Shown: positions 35,486 through 43,893 of the stretch, piece after piece | Position numbering within the stretch: the stretch's first letter is position 1 | Layout of the letters: each line of letters opens with the position of its first letter | DNA from: JADCCX01 sp051649305 | GTDB taxonomy: Bacteria; Pseudomonadota; Alphaproteobacteria; Rhizobiales; Beijerinckiaceae | DNA length: 64,000 bases | NCBI GenBank assembly: GCA_051649305.1 | Contig: JBOFGV010000082.1 | Location: 1 to 64,000 of the forward strand | Direction of reading: 5' to 3' | Notes under the pieces: generated by a model | Told to the model about the DNA's origin: nothing | The model's database searches: none | Seen by the model: only the letters and a program-made list of their open reading frames with translations | Program-made: the position numbers and the translations under genes

Positions 35486-36238
35486 ATGCTCGAAATTAAA
35501 AACCTCCACGTCAAGATCGCTGACGAAGACAAGAAAATCCTCAACGGCCTGAACCTCACGGTCGCTGCCGGCGAAGTCGCGGCCATCATGGGGCCGAACG
35601 GCTCCGGCAAATCGACGCTCAGCTATGTCATCGCCGGAAAGGAGGACTATGAGGTTCTCGACGGTGAAATCCTTCTCAATGGCGAGAACATCCTTGAGAT
35701 GGAAGCAGATGCCCGCGCTGCGGCTGGCCTGTTCCTCGCTTTCCAGTATCCCCTGGAAATTCCCGGCGTTGCCACCATGACATTCCTGAAGGCCGCCATG
35801 AACGCCCAGCGCAAGGCGCGCGGCGAGGATGAGTTGCAGCCTGCTGCCTTCATCAAGGCCGTCAACGGTGCTGCCGACAAGCTTGGCATTGCCAAGGACA
35901 TGCTCAAGCGCCCGCTGAACGTCGGCTTCTCTGGCGGTGAAAAGAAGCGCATGGAAATCCTGCAGATGGCGCTGCTTTCTCCCAAGATGTGCATTCTGGA
36001 TGAGACAGACTCCGGCCTCGATATCGACGCGCTGCGTGTTGTTTCGGAAGGCGTGAACGCATTGCGCGGCAAGGATCGCTCTTTCCTCGTCATCACGCAC
36101 TACCAGCGCCTGCTGGATCATATCGTGCCAGACACCGTGCATGTCATGGCCAAAGGCCAGATCGTCAAGACAGGCGGCAAGGAACTGGCGCTGGAGCTCG
36201 AAAAGAACGGCTACCGCGACTACGCATCGGCGGCCTGA
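35486..36238 (+). CDS. sufC: Fe-S cluster assembly ATPase SufC
   Basis: A 250-residue ABC-type ATPase that binds SufB and SufD and drives the scaffold. Walker A is GPNGSGKS at residues 36-43, the signature is FSGGEKKRMEI, and Walker B is CILDETDSGLDIDAL. The ATG at 35486 gives the standard MLEIKNLHVKI start; the longer open frame from 35450 comes out of the repeat. sufD begins 2 bases after its stop. Confidence 0.97.
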   Translation: MLEIKNLHVKIADEDKKILNGLNLTVAAGEVAAIMGPNGSGKSTLSYVIAGKEDYEVLDGEILLNGENILEMEADARAAAGLFLAFQYPLEIPGVATMTFLKAAMNAQRKARGEDELQPAAFIKAVNGAADKLGIAKDMLKRPLNVGFSGGEKKRMEILQMALLSPKMCILDETDSGLDIDALRVVSEGVNALRGKDRSFLVITHYQRLLDHIVPDTVHVMAKGQIVKTGGKELALELEKNGYRDYASAA

Positions 36239-36240
36239 TC

Positions 36241-37518
36241 ATGAGCACAGCAGTCACCCCACTGAAAACCGCTGCCGAGACTGAATTGGCGAAGCTCTTC
36301 GCCGGAGCAAAGTTCGCAGGCGCAGAAACCACCCGCAATCAGGCTTTTGCCCATGTGGAAAAAGCAGGCTTGCCCCATCGCCGCATCGAGGCCTGGCACT
36401 ATACAGACCTTCGTTCGCTGATGCGGACGGCTGCACCTATGGCCCCTGCCCCGTCGGCAGAATGGGCATCAAAGCGGCCATGGTCGCTCGTCAAGGACGA
36501 TGATGTTTTCTCCTTCGTTGATGGCTGGCTGGTCAAGTCGCCGAAGGTTCCCAAAGGTGTGACCGTCACATCATTGGCAGATGACTCCGGTGCCTTCGCA
36601 TCTGCGCTGAACAAAGGGGTTGATCTCTCCGGCGACATTGTCACGTCGCTCAACACGGCCTTCATGACCGGCGGCTTGCTGATTGAGGTTGCAGCGGGTG
36701 TTGCTGTTGCTGATCCGCTTTCGCTGGCTTTCGAAACAACAGGAGCTACGGCTTCACAGGCACGCGTGGTTGTGATGGTTGGCGAAGGCGCATCTATCAG
36801 CATCATTGAAACGCATCGTGGAGCAGCGGGCATAGCTGCACAGGAAAACACAGTGGTTGAGTTTGTGCTCGCCAAAAGCGCCACAGTTGATCACGTTCGC
36901 ATCAATGCGGCGGACAAAACCTCGCAAACCTTGTCCACCGTGGCAGCGTCTGTTGCTGCCGAGGCTTCGTTCAGCACTTTGTCCTTCACAACAGGCGCTT
37001 CCCTCTCCCGCCATCAGGTCTTCACGCGCATTCATGGTGATGATGCCAAAATCGGCGTGCGCGGCGTGACTCTGCTGCGCGGTACACAGCATGCCGATAC
37101 AACACTCGTGTCCGAGCATGACGCGCTGAACGGCGAGGGCCGCAAGCTCTTTAAGACAGTGGTGGACGATGAGGCACGCGGCGTGTTCCAGGGCAAGATC
37201 ATCGTCAAGCCAAACGCCCAGAAGACCGACGGCAAGATGGCGTCCAACACACTTTTGCTGGGTGAAAACTCATCGATGCATGCCAAGCCGGAACTCGAAA
37301 TCTTCGCGGATGATGTGGTCTGTGGCCATGGCGCAACCGTTGGCGCGCTGGATGACAACCTGCTGTTCTACCTCATGTCACGCGGCATTCCCCGCAACGA
37401 GGCAGAGGGCCTGATGATTCAAGCTTTTGCCGGCGATGCGCTGGAGCATGTGGCGCATGAAGGTTTGCGTGATGTGTTGATGGGCATGACCGTGGACTGG
37501 CTGAACGCGCGGAAGTAA
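36241..37518 (+). CDS. sufD: Fe-S cluster assembly protein SufD
   Basis: A 425-residue partner of SufB in the SufBC2D scaffold, with the right-handed beta-helix core. GLPHRRIEAWHYTDLRSL near residue 44 and the C-terminal HGATVGALDDNLLFYLMSRG and EAEGLMIQAFAGD are family signatures. It starts 2 bases after sufC, showing tight coupling. It is followed by a palindromic mosaic element before sufS. Confidence 0.96.
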   Translation: MSTAVTPLKTAAETELAKLFAGAKFAGAETTRNQAFAHVEKAGLPHRRIEAWHYTDLRSLMRTAAPMAPAPSAEWASKRPWSLVKDDDVFSFVDGWLVKSPKVPKGVTVTSLADDSGAFASALNKGVDLSGDIVTSLNTAFMTGGLLIEVAAGVAVADPLSLAFETTGATASQARVVVMVGEGASISIIETHRGAAGIAAQENTVVEFVLAKSATVDHVRINAADKTSQTLSTVAASVAAEASFSTLSFTTGASLSRHQVFTRIHGDDAKIGVRGVTLLRGTQHADTTLVSEHDALNGEGRKLFKTVVDDEARGVFQGKIIVKPNAQKTDGKMASNTLLLGENSSMHAKPELEIFADDVVCGHGATVGALDDNLLFYLMSRGIPRNEAEGLMIQAFAGDALEHVAHEGLRDVLMGMTVDWLNARK

Positions 37519-37531
37519 AACGCTGTGTTTT

Positions 37532-37660
37532 CCTTCTCCCCTTGCGGGAGAAGGTGGCCTTTGCGTCAGCAAAGGTCGGATGAGGGGTATAATCCTCTCG
37601 TCTGGGTACCCCTCATCCGGTCGGCATCCGCCGACCACCTTCTCCCGCAAGGTGAGAAGG
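37532..37660. repeat. Palindromic mosaic element inside the suf operon (sufD-sufS gap)
   Basis: Hairpins are at 37532-37540/37546-37554, 37558-37564/37569-37575, 37578-37589/37607-37618 (12 bp, perfect), 37619-37625/37630-37636 and 37638-37646/37652-37660 (one mismatch). The element is nearly symmetric about its centre. Its right end supplies part of the ribosome-binding site of sufS. Same family as 29498 and 35298. Confidence 0.88.
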
Positions 37661-37673
37661 AGGAGACTGAAAC

Positions 37674-38897
37674 GTGACATACCCCATAGACCGTATCCGC
37701 GCTGACTTCCCTGCCCTCAGGCTCACACCTTATGGCAAGCCACTGGTCTATCTCGACAACGCTGCCTCTGCGCAAAAGCCGCAATCGGTGCTGGATCGCA
37801 CCATCCGCGCCTATGAGACGGAATATGCCAATGTGCATCGCGGCCTGCATTATCTCGCCAACGCCGCCACCGAAGCCTACGAGGAAGCCCGCGAGACAGT
37901 GCGCGCATTCATCAATGCGCCCTCTTCAGATGAAGTGATTTTCACCAAGAACGCGACCGAAGCCTACAACCTTGTAGCCTCGTCGCTTGGTCGCCATCTC
38001 AACATCGCCGAGGGTGATGAGATCATCCTGTCGATTATGGAGCACCACTCCAACATCGTGCCCTGGCATTACTGGCGCGAGCAAAAGGGTGCCGTGATCA
38101 AATGGGCACCGGTGGATGACGATGGCAATTTCCTGATGGAGGAATTCGTCAAGCTCATCTCGCCACGCACCAAGGTCATTTCCATGACCATGATGTCGAA
38201 TGCTTTGGGCACGATTGTGCCGGTGAAAGACATATGCGTGCTGGCCAAACAAAACGGCATCACGACGTTGATCGACGGCGCGCAGGCTGCCGTACATCTC
38301 GATGTCGATGTGCAGGATATCGGTTGCGATTTCTTCGTGATGACAGGCCACAAGCTTTATGGCCCCTCAGGCATCGGTGTGCTTTGGGGACGTAAAGCGC
38401 TGCTCGACGCCATGCCGCCGTTTCTGGGCGGCGGCGAGATGATCCGCACTGTGACCATGGAGGGCGTGACATACAACGAAGCGCCGCACCGGTTTGAGGC
38501 CGGAACACCACCACTGGTGCAGGCCATCGGCTTGGGCGAGGCGCTGAAGTACATCAACGCCATTGGCAAGCCTGCGATCCGCGCGCACGAGGACAGTCTG
38601 GTGAAATATGCGCATGAGCGCCTGCGCGAAATCAATTCTGTCCGCATCATTGGCAATGCGAAGCACAAGAGTGCTGTGGTTTCCTTCGCACTCGAAAACG
38701 CCCACGCCCATGATGTCGCGACCGTCATTGATCGCCACGGTGTGGCCGTGCGGGCAGGAACACATTGCACCATGCCATTGATGATCCGCTACGGTGTGAC
38801 ATCAACCTGCCGGGCTTCCTTCGCGCTTTACAACACCCATGCAGAGGTGGACGCGCTGGTGGCAGCCTTGCGCAAAGCAGAAGCCTTGTTTGCGTGA
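37674..38897 (+). CDS. sufS: Cysteine desulfurase SufS
   Basis: A 407-residue class II (CsdB/SufS-like) cysteine desulfurase. It opens with IRADFPALRLTPYGKPLVYLDNAAS; the PLP lysine is Lys227 in TGHKLYGPSG and the active cysteine Cys365 in RAGTHCTMPLM. The start is GTG at 37674, preceded by AGGAGGAG at 37658-37665, the edge of the palindromic repeat. It gives the operon two desulfurases, and SufS normally works with SufE or SufU, neither seen here. Confidence 0.96.
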   Translation: MTYPIDRIRADFPALRLTPYGKPLVYLDNAASAQKPQSVLDRTIRAYETEYANVHRGLHYLANAATEAYEEARETVRAFINAPSSDEVIFTKNATEAYNLVASSLGRHLNIAEGDEIILSIMEHHSNIVPWHYWREQKGAVIKWAPVDDDGNFLMEEFVKLISPRTKVISMTMMSNALGTIVPVKDICVLAKQNGITTLIDGAQAAVHLDVDVQDIGCDFFVMTGHKLYGPSGIGVLWGRKALLDAMPPFLGGGEMIRTVTMEGVTYNEAPHRFEAGTPPLVQAIGLGEALKYINAIGKPAIRAHEDSLVKYAHERLREINSVRIIGNAKHKSAVVSFALENAHAHDVATVIDRHGVAVRAGTHCTMPLMIRYGVTSTCRASFALYNTHAEVDALVAALRKAEALFA

Positions 38898-38920
38898 TCC
38901 AGAAGGCCTAGATTAGCGAC

Positions 38921-39292
38921 ATGTCCGACACAGCACTGCCCAACGCGCCAACCGTAGCCCCCTCTTCAGCTCTTCCACCGGAAGAGATTGACCGCATGAC
39001 CGATGACATCATTGCGGCTTTGAAGACCGTCTACGATCCTGAAATTCCCTCAGACATTTATGAGCTCGGCCTGATTTACCGCGTGGCCATCAACGACGAG
39101 CGCTTTGTTGATATCGACATGACATTGACAGCCCCGGGTTGCCCTGTGGCTGGCGAAATGCCGGGCTGGGTGGAGAATGCGGTTGGTGCTGTGCAAGGCG
39201 TCTCGGGCGTAAAGGTTGCGATGACATTTGATCCGCCATGGGATCAATCCCGCATGTCTGATGAAGCGCGTGTAGCACTCGATATGTGGTGA
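38921..39292 (+). CDS. sufT: SUF system assembly protein SufT (MIP18/DUF59 family)
   Basis: A 123-residue protein with a disordered Ala/Pro-rich start and a MIP18-type domain: DIIAALKTVYDPEIPSDIYE, DIDMTLTAPGCPVAGEMP with a conserved cysteine, and VAMTFDPPWDQSRMSDEAR. It corresponds to sufX in the Agrobacterium operon and helps Fe-S maturation in several bacteria. It starts 23 bases after sufS. It is the last plus-strand suf gene before a reverse-strand acetyltransferase. Confidence 0.93.
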   Translation: MSDTALPNAPTVAPSSALPPEEIDRMTDDIIAALKTVYDPEIPSDIYELGLIYRVAINDERFVDIDMTLTAPGCPVAGEMPGWVENAVGAVQGVSGVKVAMTFDPPWDQSRMSDEARVALDMW

Positions 39293-39295
39293 AGC

Positions 39296-39850
39296 TCACA
39301 CGACGGGCTGAAAATCCCGTTGCAACAGGCCCATAATCACATCGTCGATCCATTTGTCGCCGACACGGGCTGCTTCACGCTCCACGCCCTCGCGCACAAA
39401 ACCAATCTTTTCATAGGCCTTGATAGCGCGCTCGTTGAACGCCAGCACGCGAATGGTCAAACGATGCAGATTGAGTTCTGTAAAGCAGAAGGTTGCAACA
39501 GCTGATACAGCCTCTGAGCCAAGGCCTTTGCCCAGTTCACGCGGATCAAGAATGCCAATGGCCAATCCGGCTCTCTGGTCTGCATCAACTGGATTGTTGA
39601 TCATGATTTCGCCAATGGCCTTGCCGTTGAGATCAATCACCCAGGCGGCCGGGTGGTAGGCAATGCTGTCCACCCAGGAGATAGCATTCTCAAAGGTGAA
39701 AGGCGTCAGTTTCGAGATATCTGCCCCAAACATACGATAAACTTCTTCATCGCGGCCCAATGCCAGTCTGTCCTCGACATCGGAGTGCTTCTGTCGGCGC
39801 AACAGCAGTCTTGATGTTCTCAATTCAGGCAAGGGATCTGGAAGGCGCAT
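39296..39850 (-). CDS. GNAT family N-acetyltransferase (RimJ/RimL type)
   Basis: A 184-residue acetyltransferase with LPELRTSRLLLRR at the start, the acetyl-CoA segment LGKGLGSEAVSAV and a late FNERAIKAYEKIGFVREG, typical of the branch that acetylates protein N-termini or small amines. The ATG at 39850 gives the conserved start. It lies head-to-tail against sufT (3 bases between ends) and separates sufT from sufA, which is normally the next gene. A dyad at 39872-39892 is just upstream. Confidence 0.87.
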   Translation of the reverse strand: MRLPDPLPELRTSRLLLRRQKHSDVEDRLALGRDEEVYRMFGADISKLTPFTFENAISWVDSIAYHPAAWVIDLNGKAIGEIMINNPVDADQRAGLAIGILDPRELGKGLGSEAVSAVATFCFTELNLHRLTIRVLAFNERAIKAYEKIGFVREGVEREAARVGDKWIDDVIMGLLQRDFQPVV

Positions 39851-40270
39851 GCAATGTCCGAATCTGCAAAAACTGATAATGTTTAGATCAGTATGCAGCA
39901 CGCTTTGTAAACATCTGCTGCTTGCATCGGAAATCAATTTGACCGGTCTTTTTCCAGCAACTGTGAAAGGCTTTGGTAATCATGTTTGAACACAATGATC
40001 ACGTTGTGTTTTGTTGCGTAGCTCTGAACTGTCCAAGAATGTGGAAAGCACGGAGTGACAGGAATCCCGCTCCCGGGTCATTGGTTGGCAGCCCTAAGTG
40101 TCTGTGTGAGGTTCAGCTTGAGCCTTGAGCGCCAACCAATTTTTGCTGGGAAGGATACAAGAAACCGCAAGTCATTTTTGCGGCTAAACCCTCGACGTGA
40201 GCGTGCAAAGCGCTTACATTAGGACTATACGATCGCGGGCCTTTAACCCGCCGCTCGAAAGGACTGTTCC
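39851..40270. other. 420-base gap upstream of sufA with several inverted repeats
   Basis: No protein-coding frame is convincing. Three dyads are visible: ACTGAT/ATCAGT at 39872-39877/39887-39892; AACACAA/TTGTGTT at 39989-39995/40004-40010; and a 10-bp stem at 40080-40089/40131-40140, followed by a T-run. A small GCGGG/CCCGC stem is at 40235-40251 in the presumed sufA leader. A TATACG at 40226-40231 could be a -10 element. The sufA promoter is expected here. Confidence 0.55.
40080..40145 (+). ncRNA. Candidate structured RNA or terminator-like element before sufA
   Basis: ATTGGTTGGC (40080-40089) pairs perfectly with GCCAACCAAT (40131-40140), which runs into five Ts (40140-40144). Inside the loop AGGTTCA (40109-40115) pairs with TGAGCCT (40119-40125), with one G-U. 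Together this looks like the 3' end of a small RNA with an intrinsic terminator, or a long-loop terminator. No known RNA family was recognised. Confidence 0.3.
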
Positions 40271-40651
40271 ATGCGCCCAAGAATGCAGGTTATGTCGATT
40301 ACTGAGGCCGCCGCGAGCCGCGTGCGTGAAACAGTTTCGAATTCCCAAAAGCCCGTTGTCGGCCTGCGCATTGGCATCAAGAACGGCGGCTGCGCCGGCA
40401 TGTCCTATACCGTGGATTATGCCGAAACTGTTTCACCGCTTGATGAAGTGGTGGAAGACAAGGGCGTTACCATCCTGATTGATCCCAAGGCTGTGCTTTT
40501 CCTTTTGGGCACGCAGATGGATGTGAAGACAGACAAGTTCTCGTCTGTTTTTGTTTTCAACAATCCAAACGAGACTTCATCCTGCGGATGTGGCGAAAGC
40601 GTCGCCATCAAGCCCGCTGTTTTGCCTGAGGCAATGACTGCTTCTCACTGA
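40271..40651 (+). CDS. sufA: A-type Fe-S carrier SufA (HesB/IscA family)
   Basis: A 126-residue carrier that receives clusters from SufBCD and passes them to target proteins. The three ligand cysteines are Cys41 in NGGCAGMSY and Cys105 and Cys107 in SSCGCGES. The ATG has a good GAAAGGA site. In related genomes sufA directly follows sufT; here it lies beyond a reverse-strand gene, so it must use its own promoter. It converges on the DUF805 gene. Confidence 0.95.
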   Translation: MRPRMQVMSITEAAASRVRETVSNSQKPVVGLRIGIKNGGCAGMSYTVDYAETVSPLDEVVEDKGVTILIDPKAVLFLLGTQMDVKTDKFSSVFVFNNPNETSSCGCGESVAIKPAVLPEAMTASH

Positions 40652-40665
40652 ATTTACAGAGAAAA

Positions 40666-41163
40666 TTACAGTGCTGTCGCAACTTGCGTTGCCTGTGCTT
40701 CTTTTGAACGCTCTCTGGTAGGCGCGCCAAAGCGGTTGATGACTGGACTGCCGGGCGCAAGATGCAACCAAAGCGTCGCCCCAAGAACTGGCAGCATAAC
40801 AATGCCGAGAACTATGGAAAAACCCGGATTTTCAGGCTGGAGAACGGCGGCACCTGCTAACATTACAGACACAATGCCAACAATGGCTGTCCACATGCAG
40901 GCCAGAGCCAGTCCGCCTGGCAACCACCAGCCGCTGTAGTCCATATCATGCAACCGCCGGATAACAGACGTGCTGCAAATCCATATAGTCAGCGCTTTGA
41001 TGGCATTAATTGGTGAGAGCCATTCTGCTCCCTCCGCCTGCAAGCCAAACATCGTAAAGAGCTCCAGTGCCACAGCAACGCCTGCTGCCAGAAGCAGCGC
41101 CTGCCTGTTTGCGCGCCCGCGCGGATCAAACAGCAAACCCAAAACCGGAATCAGTGCGCGCAT
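40666..41163 (-). CDS. DUF805 family membrane protein
   Basis: A 165-residue protein with about four hydrophobic segments. The N-terminal FDPRGRANRQALLL and the central RRLHDMDYSGWWL are the marks of DUF805, a family of unknown function. The C-terminal tail after HLAPGSP is polar. The ATG at 41163 (GGGGAA upstream) is preferred to a TTG at 41214. Its end is 14 bases from the sufA stop. Confidence 0.88.
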   Translation of the reverse strand: MRALIPVLGLLFDPRGRANRQALLLAAGVAVALELFTMFGLQAEGAEWLSPINAIKALTIWICSTSVIRRLHDMDYSGWWLPGGLALACMWTAIVGIVSVMLAGAAVLQPENPGFSIVLGIVMLPVLGATLWLHLAPGSPVINRFGAPTRERSKEAQATQVATAL

Positions 41164-41266
41164 GTCAGCAGTTCCCCAAACCCGAATGTGATTAGGGATG
41201 GGAATATCTAACAAAAAGTTACGAAGAGGTTACAGCAGGTTACATGATCAGCAGGAAACCAGCAGA

Positions 41267-43273
41267 TCACGCAAATTCCATGATCACGGCATCAACACCA
41301 AGGCTGTCACCTTCCTTGGCTTTGAGGCTCTTGATGGTTACGTCCTTCTCGGCACGCAGCACGTTTTCCATCTTCATGGCCTCGACAATCGCCAGTGTTT
41401 CGCCTGCCTTGACTTCCTGTCCAACAACCACAGAGAGGCTCTTGACAAGGCCAGGCATGGGGCAAAGCAGCACTTTGGAGGTATCAGCAGCCTTCTTGAC
41501 GGGCATCAGCGCAGCAAGCTCAGCCTCGCGGCGCGTATAAACCCGCGCCTGCGTTTCTGCACCGGCATGAGACAGACGCACGCCGTTGAGAATGCTGCGA
41601 ACCTGAACAGCGACCATCTCCTTGTCGATATGCCCCTGCCAGACGGGATCGCCCGGTTGCCAATCGGATTGCACAACAGCCGGCTTCTTCTGATCTGGGA
41701 ATTGCACATGCACGGCGTCATCTGACCCGGTTACAACCACCGAATGATGCTCTGATCCAAGAAGCACAACGCGCTCGCTCTGGAAGTTCACGCCCTTGCG
41801 GGTGGGCATTTGCCCGCTGATCTGCCGCTTGCGCGCGTTCATGAGATGGTCAATGGCAGCAGCCACCGCAGCCAGACGTTTGGCAATGATGCCCTTTGGC
41901 TCCGGCGCAACAAAGCCTTCAGGAAACTCCTCGGCAATGTAGCCAGTAGACAATTCACCTGATTGCCAGCGCTTCTGGCTCATCAAGGTGGACAGAAACG
42001 GAATGTTGTGGCGAATACCGTCAATGGCAAAACCGTCCAACGCCCTCGCCTGCCCAGCAATAGCGTCTGCGCGCGTGGCAGCATGGGTAACAAGCTTGGC
42101 AATCATCGGATCGTAGTAGATCGAGATTTCACCACCTTCTTCCACGCCCGTATCGTTGCGCACCGTGACGTTATCAAACACACCTTCTGCAGGCGGGCGA
42201 TAGGTGGTCAGACGGCCCGTTGAGGGCAGAAAGTTGCGTGTCGGATCTTCAGCATAAATCCGGCTTTCAACAGCCCAGCCGTTGAGCTTCACGTCCGCCT
42301 GTTTCATGCGCAGTTTTTCGCCGAAAGCCACGCGGATCATCTCTTCGACGAGATCAACACCGGTGATCATCTCGGTGACAGGATGCTCCACCTGCAACCG
42401 CGTGTTCATTTCCAGAAAGAAGAACGAGCGGTCCTGCCCGGCCACAAACTCCACGGTGCCTGCGCTGTCGTAGTTCACTGCCTTTGCAAGGGCCACTGCC
42501 TGCTCGCCCATCTTCCTGCGGGTTGCCTCGTCCAGCAGTGGTGACGGTGCTTCCTCAACCACCTTCTGGTTACGGCGCTGCACCGAGCATTCGCGCTCAC
42601 CAAGATAAATCACGTTGCCGTGCTTGTCGCCCAGCACCTGAATTTCGATGTGGCGTGGATTGACGATGAATTTCTCGACAAACATCCGGTCATCACCAAA
42701 GGATGATTTGGCTTCGGATTTCGAGCGGTCAAAGCCTTCCTGCACTTCTGACGCAGACCAGGCGATCCGCATGCCCTTGCCGCCGCCACCGGCAGAAGCT
42801 TTCAGCATGACGGGATAACCGATTTCATTGGCAATGGTGGTGGCATGCGCCGCATCCGCAATGACGCCGAGATAGCCGGGAACGGTGGAAACACCGGCGG
42901 CAGCGGCGGCTTTTTTCGATTCGATCTTGTCACCCATGGCGGCAATAGCGTGCGGGTTGGGGCCTATGAAGATGATGCCGTTGTCTTTCAATGCCTGCGC
43001 AAAAGCCTCGCGCTCGGACAAAAAGCCATAACCGGGGTGCACGGCCTCGGCACCGGTTTGCTTGCAGGCCTCAATGATCCTGTCGATAATCAGATAGCTC
43101 TGGGCAGCGGGTGCAGGGCCGATATGCACGGATTCATCGGCCATCGCGACATGCACTGCATCGCGGTCAGCGTCGGAATAGACGGCAACCGTCTTGATGC
43201 CCATCTTGCGCGCTGTCTTGATGACACGGCAGGCAATCTCGCCCCGGTTTGCAATCAGGATTTTTTTGAACAT
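41267..43273 (-). CDS. pccA: Propionyl-CoA carboxylase alpha subunit (biotin carboxylase and BCCP)
   Basis: A 668-residue subunit that carboxylates its own biotin with ATP and bicarbonate, for carboxylation of propionyl-CoA to methylmalonyl-CoA by the beta subunit. The biotin carboxylase part opens with KILIANRGEIACRVI, and the ATP-grasp loop KASAGGGGKGMR is complete. The biotin lysine is Lys634 in EAMKMEN, 35 residues from the end as usual. pccB is not in the window; mce is about 37 kb away. It is monocistronic here. Confidence 0.95.
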   Translation of the reverse strand: MFKKILIANRGEIACRVIKTARKMGIKTVAVYSDADRDAVHVAMADESVHIGPAPAAQSYLIIDRIIEACKQTGAEAVHPGYGFLSEREAFAQALKDNGIIFIGPNPHAIAAMGDKIESKKAAAAAGVSTVPGYLGVIADAAHATTIANEIGYPVMLKASAGGGGKGMRIAWSASEVQEGFDRSKSEAKSSFGDDRMFVEKFIVNPRHIEIQVLGDKHGNVIYLGERECSVQRRNQKVVEEAPSPLLDEATRRKMGEQAVALAKAVNYDSAGTVEFVAGQDRSFFFLEMNTRLQVEHPVTEMITGVDLVEEMIRVAFGEKLRMKQADVKLNGWAVESRIYAEDPTRNFLPSTGRLTTYRPPAEGVFDNVTVRNDTGVEEGGEISIYYDPMIAKLVTHAATRADAIAGQARALDGFAIDGIRHNIPFLSTLMSQKRWQSGELSTGYIAEEFPEGFVAPEPKGIIAKRLAAVAAAIDHLMNARKRQISGQMPTRKGVNFQSERVVLLGSEHHSVVVTGSDDAVHVQFPDQKKPAVVQSDWQPGDPVWQGHIDKEMVAVQVRSILNGVRLSHAGAETQARVYTRREAELAALMPVKKAADTSKVLLCPMPGLVKSLSVVVGQEVKAGETLAIVEAMKMENVLRAEKDVTIKSLKAKEGDSLGVDAVIMEFA

Positions 43274-43364
43274 TGCCGCCTCAAAAACACGTCACCACCA
43301 AGTCACTAGCGGAGGCATGTTTATTCGGCAATGGATGTGCTGTCTTCCCGACCTTGGTCGTAGC

Positions 43365-43766
43365 TTAAACCAGCAAGCAGCGCCCGACGGCTGCACGCAT
43401 AACGAGCTCTGACAGGCGAGATGGCGATGCCTCGGCCTCACGCACGACTGCAAAGAGCACAGCGCGGCCAAAGGCTGTTGGCTGGTCACCAACAAGGCCA
43501 ATCAACCAGTCAGCATCAGCCTCGGTCACATGGCCTGTTGGGCGGCATTCCCAAACAATGAAATCAGCCACAGCCTTCACGGCAAACGGGAACCAGTCAG
43601 CTCCGCCCACAAATCCGCAGCGGTCAATGGTGAACAGGAACTCGGCTTCATCGCGGGAGAGCAATCCACGCTCCTGAGCCGCTGAGCGAATGCCCTGAAT
43701 TGCTGTTGCAGACATGGCATGAATGTCTGTCTTGCTGTCGACAATGCCTTCAAACATCTGGTTCAT
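43365..43766 (-). CDS. Conserved hypothetical protein
   Basis: A 133-residue soluble, helix-rich protein with no signal peptide. Residues 32-49 (AAQERGLLSRDEAEFLF) and the middle ADWFPFAVKAVADFIVWE, then HVTEADADWLIGL, look like a packed helical domain; the spacing of acidic residues slightly recalls TerB-like folds, but this is weak. The ATG at 43766 follows GGCGAAG. The open frame continues upstream to 44270 only as a shadow of the acetyltransferase gene. Function unknown. Confidence 0.65.
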   Translation of the reverse strand: MNQMFEGIVDSKTDIHAMSATAIQGIRSAAQERGLLSRDEAEFLFTIDRCGFVGGADWFPFAVKAVADFIVWECRPTGHVTEADADWLIGLVGDQPTAFGRAVLFAVVREAEASPSRLSELVMRAAVGRCLLV

Positions 43767-43893
43767 GATCTTCGCCCCACACTTGGCAATATTGATGCGA
43801 TTGCCTTGAACGCAGAATGAACCATGGACTCTTGATGCTTCCCTAACGTCAGCGGAAATGCAGATTTCAGCGTTAAGAAAATCTGCCCATGCT

